The notes under the pieces are model-generated. The model was not told the DNA's origin. It saw nothing but the letters and a program-made list of their open reading frames with translations, and did no database searches. Below are positions 8,317 through 17,974 of a stretch of DNA of 64,000 nucleotides, piece after piece. Position 1 is the stretch's first letter, and each line of letters begins with the position of its first letter. Source of the stretch: Pseudocalidococcus sp964653145 (GTDB taxonomy: Bacteria; Cyanobacteriota; Cyanobacteriia; Thermosynechococcales; Thermosynechococcaceae); contig CAZZCG010000003.1 of the NCBI GenBank assembly GCA_964653145.1, positions 124,001-188,000 of the forward strand, given 5' to 3'. A program made the position numbers and the translations under genes.

Positions 8317-9975
8317 TTAGGCAGATGGGATCAATGGGGGCATTGGTGACGATGTTTTTTGAGCCAGTAGTAAGCCATATTCTAAGCTTTCTGTCACGGC
8401 CTGGTAGGAGGCGGTAATGATATTCGTCGAAACCCCCACCGTTGTCCAACGCTCCTGGCCATTGCTGGATTCCACTAACACCCGCGTATTGGCCGAGGTC
8501 CCAGCTAATCCGTCCAAAATCCGGACTTTGTAATCGGTGAGGTGAAAGTGGGCAATGGCGGGATAGAAGGTGATTAAGGCTTTGCGTAAGGCTGCATCCA
8601 GGGCGGAAACTGGGCCATTCCCTTCGGCCGCTGTCAGCATTTCTTGAGCGTTCACTTCTACTTTAATCGTAGCGAGGGAGTAACTTTCTAACCCCGACCG
8701 GCCCTGGCCATCGGAACGACAGGAGACATCAAAGCCTTTTAAGGTAAACCATTCCGGCCGTTGATCCAAGGCTTGCCGGACAAGGAGCTCAAAACTGGCC
8801 TCGGCGGCTTCAAATTGATAGCCTTGACTTTCTAAAACCTTCAGCTTGGCTAAGATGTCCCGACTGACAGGATGCTGCCGATCAAGGGTTAACCCTAAGG
8901 ATTCTGCCTTGGCCAAAATATTACTCAACCCAGCCTGATCCGACACAACAATCCGCCGTTGATTTCCAATCAGTTCTGGGTCGAGATGCTCATAGGTTTT
9001 GGGATTTCGCTGGACGGCGCTGACATGAATTCCTCCCTTATGGGCAAAGGCCGACAAGCCGACAAAGGGCGCGTGATCATCTGGAGCGAGGTTGACGATC
9101 TCACTAATTAAACGGCTGGTGGGGGTGAGCTTGGCTAGTTGGGCCGCAGTAATACAGTCGTAGCCCAATTTGAGTTGCAAGTTAGGGATCAGGGTACAGA
9201 GATTAGCATTGCCACACCGTTCGCCATAACCATTCATTGTTCCCTGAACCATGGTTGCCCCGGCCTGGACTGCTGCCATCGCATTGGCCACGGCTGTACC
9301 GCTATCGTTGTGGGTGTGGATGCCCAGGCCTGGTATTTTCAGTTCCGGTTTCTCCGTTGACAATTCCCTTAAAAACCCTTGAACGGCCTGGGCAATAGCC
9401 TTTATTTCATCCGGTAAGGTACCGCCATTGGTATCGCAGAGGACTAGCCACTCCGCCCCCCCTTGAATGGCCGCAGTTAAGGTTTCCAGAGCATAACTGG
9501 GGTTCTCTTTATAGCCATCAAACCAATGTTCTGCATCATAGATGACCCGGCGGCTGTGGCTGGTTAGAAATTGCAGCGTATCGGTGATCATCGCCAGGTT
9601 TTCGGCCAAGCTGGTTTTCAGCCCTTCTATAACATGAAGATCCCAAGATTTACCAAACACAGTGATCCAGCGAGTACCAGCGGCCAAAATCGGTTTTAAC
9701 ATCGAATCTTCACTGGCAGCAATTTGAGGGCGTCGAGTTGAGCAAAAGGCCACAATCTCGGCCTGGTGGAGACTAATTTCTTGGAGATGTAGGAAAAACT
9801 GTACGTCCTTAGGATTAGCCCCCGGCCAACCCCCCTCGATAAATCGAACTCCCAACTCATCCAACTGCCGGACAATACGGAGTTTATCTTCTAAGGACAG
9901 CGAAATTCCTTCCCGTTGGGCCCCATCCCGTAGGGTGGTGTCATAGAGCGAAAGACATTTAGAGGTCATGGTCAA
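8317..9975 (-). CDS. cimA: (R)-citramalate synthase
   Basis: 552 residues. It belongs to the DRE-TIM metallolyase family (YDTTLRDGAQREG near the N-terminus, metal-binding HTHND near residue 222) and has the C-terminal LeuA-type regulatory domain (about 405-540). The early FIEGGWPGANPKD separates CimA from isopropylmalate and homocitrate synthases. It condenses pyruvate with acetyl-CoA, giving a threonine-independent route to isoleucine. The start could be M1 or M3. The neighbour asd also belongs to amino-acid biosynthesis and is read in the same direction. Confidence 0.93.
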   Translation of the reverse strand: MTMTSKCLSLYDTTLRDGAQREGISLSLEDKLRIVRQLDELGVRFIEGGWPGANPKDVQFFLHLQEISLHQAEIVAFCSTRRPQIAASEDSMLKPILAAGTRWITVFGKSWDLHVIEGLKTSLAENLAMITDTLQFLTSHSRRVIYDAEHWFDGYKENPSYALETLTAAIQGGAEWLVLCDTNGGTLPDEIKAIAQAVQGFLRELSTEKPELKIPGLGIHTHNDSGTAVANAMAAVQAGATMVQGTMNGYGERCGNANLCTLIPNLQLKLGYDCITAAQLAKLTPTSRLISEIVNLAPDDHAPFVGLSAFAHKGGIHVSAVQRNPKTYEHLDPELIGNQRRIVVSDQAGLSNILAKAESLGLTLDRQHPVSRDILAKLKVLESQGYQFEAAEASFELLVRQALDQRPEWFTLKGFDVSCRSDGQGRSGLESYSLATIKVEVNAQEMLTAAEGNGPVSALDAALRKALITFYPAIAHFHLTDYKVRILDGLAGTSANTRVLVESSNGQERWTTVGVSTNIITASYQAVTESLEYGLLLAQKTSSPMPPLIPSA

Positions 9976-10069
9976 TGAACCAAACGATTAAGAGTAGGGG
10001 CCAGGGGAGCAGGGCGGGTTTGCTGATCCACAGTGGCTTGAGATTAAACCCATCCAATGACCAGAATAC

Positions 10070-11089
10070 CTAAATCAGATTTTGGGCGATTAAGGATTCG
10101 GCAATTTGGATTGCATTCAGAGCGGCACCTTTCCGGATTTGATCACCACAGAGCCACAGTTCCAGACCACGAGGGTTGGAGATATCCTGACGAATCCGTC
10201 CCACGAGTACCTCATCTTGGCCCGTCGCTTCTAAGGGCATGGGGAAATAGTTGGCTTGCCAATCTTCCACCAGTTTTACCCCTGGGGCCTGTGCAATTAA
10301 CTCTCGGGCCTGGGCCACGGGGAATGGTTCGGCAAACTCAATATTGATGGCCTCGGAATGGGCCCGTAGCACTGGTACACGGACACAGGTTGCAGTTACT
10401 CGTAAATCTGGCTGATGGAAAATCTTTCGAGTTTCGTTCACCATTTTCATTTCTTCCTGGCAATAACCCTGTTCATTTAATGGTGAGTTGTGGGGGAATA
10501 AATTAAAGGCTAAGGGGTAGGGAAAGGCTTCGGTGGGAGGCGTTTCGTCATTGAGCATGGCCTGGGCCTGGGCTTGCATTTCCGCCATAGCCTTAGCTCC
10601 AGCCCCACTGGCAGATTGATAGGTGGCTGCCACTATGCGCTGAATCGGTCTGACTTGATGCAACGGCCACAATGCTACGGTCATCAAAATGGTGGTGCAG
10701 TTGGGGTTGGCAATAATTCCCCGATGTTTGGCTAAGTCTTGGGGATTCACCTCAGGAACCACCAGGGGAATATCGGGCTCCATCCGAAAGGCACTGGAAT
10801 TATCCACGCAAACCGCCCCGGTCTGGACTGCGACTGGTAGCCATTGTTGGGAAATACCACCCCCCGCAGAAGCCAATACAATATCAATATCCCTAAAGGA
10901 GTCTTCGCCCACGGCCTGGATAGTAAGTTCCTGAGCCTGAAACCAAACCCTTTGCCCTGCTGAACGAGAGGAGGCTAAAAGTCGTAACTCGCTCAGTGGA
11001 AAGCCTCGCTCTGATAACAACTCTAAAATTTCGCTGCCAACTGCCCCCGTGGCACCTAAAACGGCAACTCGATAACATTTACTTCCCAA
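10070..11089 (-). CDS. asd: Aspartate-semialdehyde dehydrogenase
   Basis: 339 residues. The NADP-binding loop is VAVLGATGAVGSE, the catalytic cysteine is in NPNCTT (about residue 130), and the substrate region RVPVLRAHSE is present. It converts aspartyl phosphate to aspartate semialdehyde for Lys, Met, Thr and Ile synthesis. It lies about 95 bp upstream of cimA in the same direction, a sensible pairing because both feed the branched-chain and aspartate-family pathways. Confidence 0.96.
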   Translation of the reverse strand: MGSKCYRVAVLGATGAVGSEILELLSERGFPLSELRLLASSRSAGQRVWFQAQELTIQAVGEDSFRDIDIVLASAGGGISQQWLPVAVQTGAVCVDNSSAFRMEPDIPLVVPEVNPQDLAKHRGIIANPNCTTILMTVALWPLHQVRPIQRIVAATYQSASGAGAKAMAEMQAQAQAMLNDETPPTEAFPYPLAFNLFPHNSPLNEQGYCQEEMKMVNETRKIFHQPDLRVTATCVRVPVLRAHSEAINIEFAEPFPVAQARELIAQAPGVKLVEDWQANYFPMPLEATGQDEVLVGRIRQDISNPRGLELWLCGDQIRKGAALNAIQIAESLIAQNLI

Positions 11090-11362
11090 AGCTTAATCCT
11101 AACTGCGCAGAGGCTATAGGGATGATGTTTAACAATGTACAGCTATGATAGACATCCAAACCCTATTCAATGATCCTAGATTTTGACAGTTCCCTTGTCT
11201 AGTCGTTGGCGGTTGCTCAGGCGAAAAGTTAGGCGTAGTCCAACAAAATTTTCATCCAGGAATAACTGATGAATTTGCGGCATGCCTCATGGGATTTCCT
11301 AACAATGTCTAGAAAATTAAGCTATGCTGAGTAAGCTCGGAGCAAAAGCTCAAGGGGTAATT

Positions 11363-11463
<101 letters not shown>

Positions 11464-11556
11464 GTTTTTAGGGATTCAAGGGAGAACTTGAAGCCCATTT
11501 TTATTGTCAATAAGCACAGCCATTAGGGTTGTTAAAGCTTGTTTAAGGCTTCAAAT

Positions 11557-11577
11557 TGTCCCGGATTATGTCCCGGA
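11557..11577 (+). promoter_or_regulatory. Candidate integrase arm-type sites, left end
   Basis: TGTCCCGGA occurs twice with starts 12 bp apart (11557 and 11569), about 95 bp inside attL and just before the integrase start. A matching pair lies just inside attR at 38428-38448. Such paired short direct repeats near both ends fit arm-binding sites of a lambda-type integrase or sites for an excisionase. Confidence 0.5.
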
Positions 11578-11595
11578 AGTTTGAGAGCAAGAGTA

Positions 11596-12708
11596 ATGAG
11601 AACAATCAAGATATATATCGAGTCTGACCGGGGGCGGTTGCGGCTTCGGTTGCGCTATGACGACAAAAATCGGGTGCTGGCGTTGGGGTTGCCTGATTCA
11701 AAGCCCAATCGAGCCTATGCCAAGCAACTAGCAGCAAAGCTGGAGCTAGATTTTTTGGCGGGCCGATTCGATGAAACTTTGCAGGAATACCGGCCCAAAA
11801 AAGTTGGAACCCGATCCACTGAGCTAAGTTGTCCGGAATTATTCCAGACGTTTACCCAGGCCATGAGCAAGGAAAAGGAACTAGCCCCAGGCACGCTAGA
11901 AAAGTATCGGGCGGTGTTGTCCCATCTTAAGCGGTCGTTGAATGTTGCAGCCCATTTAGTGACTCAGCCACGGGCGGGCAATATGGCGGCGGTACTCAGG
12001 GAACAACTCTCAGACCGTACCGCTAAGGAATACCTTTGGTTGTTGGAGTCATGCTGGCGGTGGGCTAAAGGCAAATATCATGTTCCTGCTGATAATCCGT
12101 GGCGGGGCTTGGCAGCAAAGATAAAACCATCCCCCAGGCAGAAGACCAAACCCTTTACTGATTCAGAGGTTCGGGTAATTTTGGGAGCATTGAAATCCGA
12201 CCGATATTACTCCCACTATTTCCCGATGGTCTGTTTTCTGTTTGGAACCGGGGCAAGATTCGGGGAAGTTGCGGCGTTGAAGTGGAAGCATTTATCGAGT
12301 GACTTTTCCCAGTCCTGGGTAGGAGAAAGCATTAGCCGGGGCAATCTTCGCAAGAAACCTAAGACGGGTGAAGCCAGGGAAATTGTCTTATCCCCAGGCC
12401 TAGTGGCTATGCTCAAAGACTTGCACCAGAAGCGGCAACCTAAACCCAATGATTTGATTTTTCCGGCTCCCCGTGGCGGGGCAATGGATGACCAGAATTT
12501 CCGGAAGCGGGCCTGGAAAACAATGCTTGACCGATTAGGGATTGACTACCGGAAACCTTACAGCACAAGGCACACGGCGGTTAGTCATGCTTTGGCAAAT
12601 GGAGCCGAACCGCTACAGGTAGCAACCCAGGCCGGGCATAATCCCCAAATTCTTTATAAGAATTATGCCAGCGTGATTCAGTCTAAATCTATTTTTGTGG
12701 AGTTTTAG
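11596..12708 (+). CDS. int: Tyrosine recombinase (integrase of the element)
   Basis: 370 residues from the ATG at 11596; an upstream ATG at 11539 would add 19 residues that cover the TGTCCCGGA repeats and look non-coding. It has an N-terminal arm-binding-type domain (MRTIKIYIESDRGRLRLRLRYDD), a SAM-like core-binding domain and a catalytic domain. Catalytic residues are the Arg in FGTGARFGEVAALKW, H-x-x-R in STRHTAVSHAL, a later histidine in QAGHNPQ and the nucleophile Tyr in ILYKNYA. It lies directly inside attL, as expected for the enzyme that inserted the element into the tRNA. Confidence 0.93.
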   Translation: MRTIKIYIESDRGRLRLRLRYDDKNRVLALGLPDSKPNRAYAKQLAAKLELDFLAGRFDETLQEYRPKKVGTRSTELSCPELFQTFTQAMSKEKELAPGTLEKYRAVLSHLKRSLNVAAHLVTQPRAGNMAAVLREQLSDRTAKEYLWLLESCWRWAKGKYHVPADNPWRGLAAKIKPSPRQKTKPFTDSEVRVILGALKSDRYYSHYFPMVCFLFGTGARFGEVAALKWKHLSSDFSQSWVGESISRGNLRKKPKTGEAREIVLSPGLVAMLKDLHQKRQPKPNDLIFPAPRGGAMDDQNFRKRAWKTMLDRLGIDYRKPYSTRHTAVSHALANGAEPLQVATQAGHNPQILYKNYASVIQSKSIFVEF

Positions 12709-12710
12709 AG

Positions 12711-13424
12711 ATGCGAGGGTATGTTGATCACTCCAAGGTATTGCAAGCAGCCTTAGTCGAATTCATGGAAACACCGGACATAACTAACAGTCCAGAGTGG
12801 GGGACTAAGGCTGGGTTAATGGTTCACGCCATGCGAAGCCTCATTGCTGCCGAAGTATGGCGAGACTACTTTGCCGATGGACACTGTACCCATAAGGGTT
12901 GTTATGGCCCCAAAAGCTTACGGAGCCTAATTAAAGCCGAATCAAATCTCTGGATAAAAACATGGTCAGCACTTGTAGCTATGGCCAACATGGGATTTGT
13001 TTACCAACTGAACGATAAGGAGCTACCTATATTTTCAAGACAAAGCAAAATCTATCCCTCCGAATCAAACCAGCTAGACATTTGCATTCTTATGTTCAAT
13101 CTCGGATTTGAGCGAGGGTTGCTCATGCTCTCCAGTCCTGAGTGCCAGGGAGTTGAGGGGACAACAGAACTTCGGAAAATGAGGCAACGAGAAAATCAGA
13201 TGCTCTCGGATCGGGAAAATCCGTTTTCTATTGATACTTATCCATTCACAAGCTGCTTAGTTGATGAGTTCATAAAACTTGCCAACAGTCGGAGTGATGG
13301 TGATTTCTTCTACAAGCATTGCTACAGCCCTATCGTTTTTGCCCGGAAATCTGTAGTTGCAAGACTAATGAAGCAGGAAAAATTGCGGGTGATCCATGGC
13401 AACAAGAAAAAGACTCCTGCCTGA
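12711..13424 (+). CDS. Hypothetical protein co-transcribed with the integrase
   Basis: 237 residues, not recognised. It starts 2 bp after the integrase stop, so translational coupling is likely. It is mostly helical by eye, with a central Cys/His-containing stretch (DGHCTHKGCYGPKSL) that could be a small metal site, and a basic C-terminus (IHGNKKKTPA). There is no signal peptide or membrane helix. Its place suggests a role in integration, excision or their regulation, but nothing in the sequence proves this. Confidence 0.6.
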   Translation: MRGYVDHSKVLQAALVEFMETPDITNSPEWGTKAGLMVHAMRSLIAAEVWRDYFADGHCTHKGCYGPKSLRSLIKAESNLWIKTWSALVAMANMGFVYQLNDKELPIFSRQSKIYPSESNQLDICILMFNLGFERGLLMLSSPECQGVEGTTELRKMRQRENQMLSDRENPFSIDTYPFTSCLVDEFIKLANSRSDGDFFYKHCYSPIVFARKSVVARLMKQEKLRVIHGNKKKTPA

Positions 13425-13619
13425 TTTTCTCGACCCAAAAGGAATAAAATCCGAAACCCGCTTACAGCAAGGGTTTTAAAGCTCTACTTTCTAGCTGTAG
13501 ATGCTCAAGGCTAAACCACTAAAGTTTTGACAATCCCTAAAGGACTTTGACGGTTTCCCCAACCTCTAAACAAAAAAACCGGGCATCACCCCGGCCTGAT
13601 TGAAAAAAGGATCTACACA

Positions 13620-13910
13620 ATGGCACACGGCAAATTTGTTACTACCCCAGATTTAATTAAAGTTATTCCTCTTGGGAAAACTAAGCTCCAGCAACTTCGC
13701 GACGATGGAATTTTCCTTGAGGGCTTACATTGGTGCCGCTTCCCAGGTTCTAACCCCCGCAAAATTCTTTGGAACTTAGATTTAATCCGGGATTTTGTCG
13801 TCACTGGCGGTGGCGAGTCACACCAACGGGCCTGTGAGGCTTATTTGTCCTCCCTTCCTAGCAATCAAGTCCGGCCTGGGAAAGGAGGGCGCCAAACAGT
13901 AGCAGCTTAA
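13620..13910 (+). CDS. Small AlpA-like DNA-binding candidate (possible excisionase)
   Basis: 96 residues. The N-terminal part (VTTPDLIKVIPLGKTKLQQLRDDGIFLEGLHWCRFPG) has the helix-turn-helix and wing layout of AlpA/excisionase-type MerR-like domains, where a site is chosen and a tryptophan or phenylalanine sits in the wing. It lies between the integrase and the primase gene, the usual place for an excisionase or early regulator. The leader contains a CCGGG/CCCGG hairpin at about 13579-13594, and the gene is followed by a long hairpin. Confidence 0.6.
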   Translation: MAHGKFVTTPDLIKVIPLGKTKLQQLRDDGIFLEGLHWCRFPGSNPRKILWNLDLIRDFVVTGGGESHQRACEAYLSSLPSNQVRPGKGGRQTVAA

Positions 13911-13915
13911 ACGGG

Positions 13916-13950
13916 GAAACCCCCGGAGATTCGAGGTCTCTAGGGGTTTC
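13916..13950 (+). terminator. Hairpin after the AlpA-like gene
   Basis: GAAACCCC pairs with GGGGTTTC, with an inner GAGA/TCTC stem, followed by TGAAAAAAG. This is a strong intrinsic hairpin, but the tail is A-rich rather than T-rich on the plus strand, so it could be an attenuator between this gene and the primase gene. Confidence 0.55.
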
Positions 13951-14046
13951 TGAAAAAAGCCTTTTGGAAGCGGCGTTGATTGAAGTATCGCAACTCAATC
14001 ATAAAGCTTCCAAGCCCAAGTCAATCAAGTAATTAAGGAGGCTGAA

Positions 14047-16704
14047 ATGATTGGAACTTATCAAAACGAAGGGGTAGAGGTCAGCACTGCCAGGCCATGC
14101 CTTTGCTGTGGTGGCACAGATTGGTGTTTCAACATTGGCGATCACGCTTCTATTTGCGACCGAGTTGGCTCACCACCGGAAGGATTCGAGCAACGGGGAA
14201 CCGCTAAAGACGGCCGGCCGATCTATATCAAGATTGGCACTCAGTACGAACCTAGGCCATTGTCAGAGCGGTTGCTGCCTATCCAATGGGAACCGCAAAC
14301 AGACAGCCCAGAGTGGCAACCAACCGGAGCTAAAGACGGCAAACACTTTGAGCAAGTAATCGAGTATTTCTACCCCGACCCCGCAACGGGCGGCCCATTA
14401 GGGAAAGTAGAACGGAAGCAATGGACAGATCGGCGGTTTGTATATGGGCGGGGAACTAACAAACAGAGCAAGCAAATCCGACCCCATCACTGGGCAAAAC
14501 CAACCCCGGCGATGGTGTCCGAGGGCATAACAAAGGGATGGTGGACAGACCGCAAAGGTGACGCAACCTGGCCACTGTATCGGCAAAACGAAGTAACACG
14601 GGATTCGATTGTCTTTGTTGTCGGTGGTGAGCAAGCAGTCGAGGCGATTCGGACTTTGGGCGGTAAGGCAATCTGTAATCAAGGCGGCGAAAAGACCGGG
14701 CGGAAGCAAATCGTTAACTTTCTTAAGGCGGTCAAGCCTCGGTTAGTGGTGATTTTGCCAGACAACGACAGCACTGGACTGGAAATGGCAACGGCAGTCA
14801 AGAAAGACTTGGATAAGGCTTATATCAAAACCATTATTCTTGACCTTACCGATATCTGGAAACAAATCCCACCCAAGGGAGATATTTTCGATTTACTGAA
14901 TTGTCCCGGGTGGTCGGTCGAGCGAATCCGGGCGGAACTGGAAGCGCAAATTGAGCGGCTCCTAGAACCCTTGACTGTAGCGGCGCAACTCCAGACCCAG
15001 CTTGCGGAAAAAATCGGATTCTTTACGAGTCCTGACACTGGCCTGGTATGGCGGGCGGGGACACCAAGTGGAGAAATTACCGAAACTCTGATTGGCAATC
15101 ACTTGGAAGCAATCGGCTACTGCCAGAGTCCTACGGGTGACGGGGCGGCGGTGGTGCTGAAATTCAAAACGATTCACCATCAAACCGCTACTTACCTGAT
15201 GCCACGGGAAACCCTAGCGGGTGACGGCAGCGAGATCGTGGCGGAACTGATGCGGCGGTCTTATTCGTTTAAGCGAGGCGAGAAAAATAAACTTCTGGAT
15301 TACTTGCATGGCCTGGGGGTGGAAATTCAGCAGCTGTACGTTTTGAATCCAACTACGGGATATGTCGAGCTAAACGGTCAAAAATCCTTTGTGTTGCCTC
15401 ATGCCACCATCGGAGATGAGCAGCTACGGTTTCAAACCTTTGAACCGCCTAAAGACCACCCCTACCAGGCCAAGGGAACGCTGGAAAGTTGGCAGGAGAA
15501 TGTCGGGCGGTACGCTACCGGAAATTCTCGGTTAGTCTTTGGACTTTCCATGGCATTCGGTGGCCCCCTTTTGGAATTGCTAGACCTTCAAGGCGGTGGC
15601 TTAAATTTCTACGGCGGCACGTCCAAGGGTAAAACGACAGCGGTACAGGCGGCGGCTAGTGTGGCGGGGCATCCTGATAAGGTGGTTCGGAGTTGGCGGG
15701 CAACTGACAATGGACTAGAGGCGGTTGCTGCCGAACACAACAACCTAACGCTAATCCTTGACGAATTAAAAGAGTGCCATCCTAAAGTCGTCGACCAGGC
15801 CAGCTATCTTTTGGCGAACGGTGTAGGCAAGCAACGGGCCAACCGGAGCGGCGGCAAGCAAACTCCTAAGACCTGGCGGTTACTGTTTTTATCAACTGGT
15901 GAGATGCCCTTCGTTGATTACCTGAAAGGGCATGGCCTGGCGATTAAAGGCGGTCAAGAAATTCGCATGATTGACGTTGACGCTATTGCAGGTGAGCATG
16001 GCGTTTTTGAGAATCTGCACAGATTCAAAGACGGGGCGGCGTTATCGAATCACTTAAAATCTGCAACCCGGCAGCATCATGGCACAGCGTTAATTGCCTT
16101 CCTTGCAGCGCTGGTCGAGCGAATCAATAACGGCGGCATCGAGGCGGTTAAGTCAGACTTTCTGGATTATCGAGCGGCGTTGATGCCAGACGGTGCAGTT
16201 GATCCGGCTGTCGGGCGGGCGATAGAACGCTTTGCTTTGGTGGCTTTGGCAGGTGAGTTAGCTATCGAGTTTGGTGTTCTCCCCGTCCCGGCGGCGGAAC
16301 CCTTGGCGGCGGCTAAAACGCTCCTACAGACTTGGCTAGACCTAAGGGGCAGCACTGGAAGTCACGACCTGAAACAAGCCCTAGAACGGGTCGAGGCGTT
16401 GCTTCGGGAGAACTATCACTCTGGCCTGGTGCAACTGGATACCACTTCTGACGCTAAAGACTTTCCGAAAGGCTCAATGCTTGGCTATCGCAAGTTGACC
16501 GGCGAAATTCTGATACTGCCTTCGGTCTATCGTGACCAGCTCTGCCAAGGCGTTGATCGGAAATTGCTCACTCAGGAATTGATCGCTAAGGGGTGGCTCA
16601 AAACCGACAAAAACGATACTCCCCAAACAGCCCATTGGGTCGAGGGCAAAACTCAACGGTTTTATCAGTTCTCTATTTTTTGGGAGGACAGCAATGAGCA
16701 ATAA
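14047..16704 (+). CDS. Primase-helicase-like replication protein (zinc finger, Toprim-like, DUF927-type ATPase)
   Basis: 885 residues. An N-terminal zinc-finger candidate with CLCCGGTDWC and a following HASIC (about 18-37) precedes a Toprim-like region (about 193-255, VVGGEQAVEAIRTLGG then VVILPDNDSTG). The large C-terminal half resembles the DUF927 helicase family, with Walker A GGTSKGKTT (about 523-531) and Walker B LILDELKE (about 567-574). Such proteins replicate plasmids, satellites and integrative elements. A good AAGGAGG site precedes the ATG. The iteron-like array directly downstream is a plausible replication origin. Arginine codons and base use are similar to the chromosome. Confidence 0.82.
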   Translation: MIGTYQNEGVEVSTARPCLCCGGTDWCFNIGDHASICDRVGSPPEGFEQRGTAKDGRPIYIKIGTQYEPRPLSERLLPIQWEPQTDSPEWQPTGAKDGKHFEQVIEYFYPDPATGGPLGKVERKQWTDRRFVYGRGTNKQSKQIRPHHWAKPTPAMVSEGITKGWWTDRKGDATWPLYRQNEVTRDSIVFVVGGEQAVEAIRTLGGKAICNQGGEKTGRKQIVNFLKAVKPRLVVILPDNDSTGLEMATAVKKDLDKAYIKTIILDLTDIWKQIPPKGDIFDLLNCPGWSVERIRAELEAQIERLLEPLTVAAQLQTQLAEKIGFFTSPDTGLVWRAGTPSGEITETLIGNHLEAIGYCQSPTGDGAAVVLKFKTIHHQTATYLMPRETLAGDGSEIVAELMRRSYSFKRGEKNKLLDYLHGLGVEIQQLYVLNPTTGYVELNGQKSFVLPHATIGDEQLRFQTFEPPKDHPYQAKGTLESWQENVGRYATGNSRLVFGLSMAFGGPLLELLDLQGGGLNFYGGTSKGKTTAVQAAASVAGHPDKVVRSWRATDNGLEAVAAEHNNLTLILDELKECHPKVVDQASYLLANGVGKQRANRSGGKQTPKTWRLLFLSTGEMPFVDYLKGHGLAIKGGQEIRMIDVDAIAGEHGVFENLHRFKDGAALSNHLKSATRQHHGTALIAFLAALVERINNGGIEAVKSDFLDYRAALMPDGAVDPAVGRAIERFALVALAGELAIEFGVLPVPAAEPLAAAKTLLQTWLDLRGSTGSHDLKQALERVEALLRENYHSGLVQLDTTSDAKDFPKGSMLGYRKLTGEILILPSVYRDQLCQGVDRKLLTQELIAKGWLKTDKNDTPQTAHWVEGKTQRFYQFSIFWEDSNEQ

Positions 16705-16782
16705 GGTGTGTGACAGTCGTAACTATGACAGTGCAATTTACTTTAAACGTAATCCGTTTACTGACCCCCTATCAAAAAAACG

Positions 16783-17014
16783 TGTAAGGAATGTAAGGCG
16801 TGTAAGGGAACTCTGGAAATCTTTTCTAGCAAGGCTTTCAGTCCTTACATTTTCCTTTCGCTTCCCTTACACGTCGATTGAAAAATGTAATGTAGAAAAA
16901 TAATCCTTACATTCCTTACATTCTTTACATTGCGGTTTTGCAAAAAGTGTAAGAAGTATAAGCCAGTCACAGCAAGGGTTTACAGACTTCCTTACATGCC
17001 TTACATGCCTTACA
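16783..17014. repeat. 9-bp-periodic CCTTACA/TGTAAGG array, candidate origin or operator
   Basis: TGTAAGG occurs at 16783, 16792 and 16801, exactly 9 bp apart. The inverse CCTTACA occurs at 16843, 16865, 16905, 16914 (then CTTTACA at 16923) and again at 16990, 16999 and 17008. The array fills most of the 419-bp gap after the primase gene. Apparent reading frames here only spell the repeat (for example VRNVRRVR) and are not credible genes. Clustered short iterons next to a replication gene suggest a replication origin; an operator array is the alternative. Confidence 0.65.
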
Positions 17015-17123
17015 TCCCAAAAACAAGGGGGTAAGAAATCGAGTTGCGATGTTCGTAAATGCAGCTTTTTGTCACAAGTCAATATCGGAGAAAGTGTCAC
17101 ATTAAGCGGGGTGAGGTGAAGTC

Positions 17124-17264
17124 ATGAAACGGCAATTTACCCAACCCGTTCCCCCGGCCTGGATTGAAGCACTACTCAGTAGAGCCTGGAGCCAAGAAGC
17201 AAGTTTATTGATTGACCAATGGTTGATCGCAGTTGAAAAGCATTTAGAGGAAAAAAGTGCATGA
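17124..17264 (+). CDS. Small hypothetical protein, 46 residues
   Basis: It reads MKRQFTQPVPPAWIEALL and onward to EKHLEEKSA. A strong GGTGAGGTGA ribosome-binding stretch precedes the ATG, and the stop overlaps the next start as ATGA, which argues for a real, coupled small gene. It is not recognised. It opens a short run of three overlapping early genes that leads into the broken resolvase. Confidence 0.5.
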   Translation: MKRQFTQPVPPAWIEALLSRAWSQEASLLIDQWLIAVEKHLEEKSA

Positions 17265-17464
17265 GTGTTTACCAACCCGGCCAACGCTTGTTGTTGCGAA
17301 CTCCCATCTTTTACAAGAAACCGCAATGGCACACGGTCAAAACCGAACCAAACCGAGAGGGCATCTTGCTCCTAGAAGCTGACAGCGGGGCGGTGACAGG
17401 ATTGCGGGCGGCAGAAATCCAAAAATATCTACAGGAGGCGGCAAATGAATCTTTGTGCAGTTGA
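17261..17464 (+). CDS. Small hypothetical protein, 67 residues
   Basis: It is coupled to its upstream neighbour by an ATGA overlap and overlaps the start of the RuvC-like pseudogene by 20 bp. It looks like one small beta-rich domain (GQRLLLRTPIFYKKPQWHTVKTEP, then GILLLEADSGAVTGL). It is not recognised. The tight packing with the resolvase gene suggests an early DNA-metabolism operon. Confidence 0.5.
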   Translation: MSVYQPGQRLLLRTPIFYKKPQWHTVKTEPNREGILLLEADSGAVTGLRAAEIQKYLQEAANESLCS

Positions 17465-17918
17465 TCCAGGCCTGAGTGGTGGACTGGCAATCCTAACGGA
17501 TGGGCAAGTGACAGCAAAACCCTTACCCATTGCAGGAAAAGACTTAGACCTGGTGCTTATCTCCTAATGGTTAAAGACAACATCCCCAAGCCTGTTAATT
17601 GTTGAGAAAGTTCATTCAATGCCAGGCCAAGGTGTAAGCAGCACATTCAAGTTTGGCCAAGGCTACGGATCCATTCTGGGCATTGCGGCGGCCCTATCCA
17701 TTCCGACTGAGTTGGTTACACCCCAGGCCTGGAAGAAAGTTGTTTTAGCCGGGACAGCTAAGGATAAGGATGCAGCGGTTGGTTATTGCAGACGGGCATT
17801 TCCCAATGTGTCCTTACTCCCAGGCCCCAGGTGAAGGAAACCCCATGATGGCCTGGCTGATGCACTTTGTCTTTTGGAATATGGGCTGCGGGTTTTGGTT
17901 GGCCACCTATCTGGGTAA
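17445..17918 (+). pseudogene. RuvC-like Holliday-junction resolvase with two in-frame stop codons
   Basis: One continuous 157-codon frame is interrupted by TAA at 17565 and TGA at 17832. All RuvC-fold catalytic landmarks remain in order: the first Asp in AVDPGLSGG, a Glu in IVEKVHSMPGQG and the C-terminal pair in HDGLADALCLLEYGL. The family resolves branched DNA during replication and recombination. An AGGAGG site lies before the ATG. As read, only a 40-residue stub is made, so it is inactive unless the stops are read through. Confidence 0.85.
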
Positions 17919-17974
17919 TTCGCCAGGTATTCAAGACTGTTTTGGTACATTCAATTTAGAGAGGTGAAATTATT

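Noticed and set aside
11539..11595. Upstream start for the integrase adding 19 residues
   Set aside because: The added peptide is encoded by the paired TGTCCCGGA repeats and does not look like protein; the ATG at 11596 begins the recognisable arm-binding domain.
16694..17100. Two open frames over the repeat array (VRNVRRVR on plus, CKECKECK on minus)
   Set aside because: Their sequence only spells the 9-bp repeat in frame; no ribosome site and no family pattern. They are by-products of the array.
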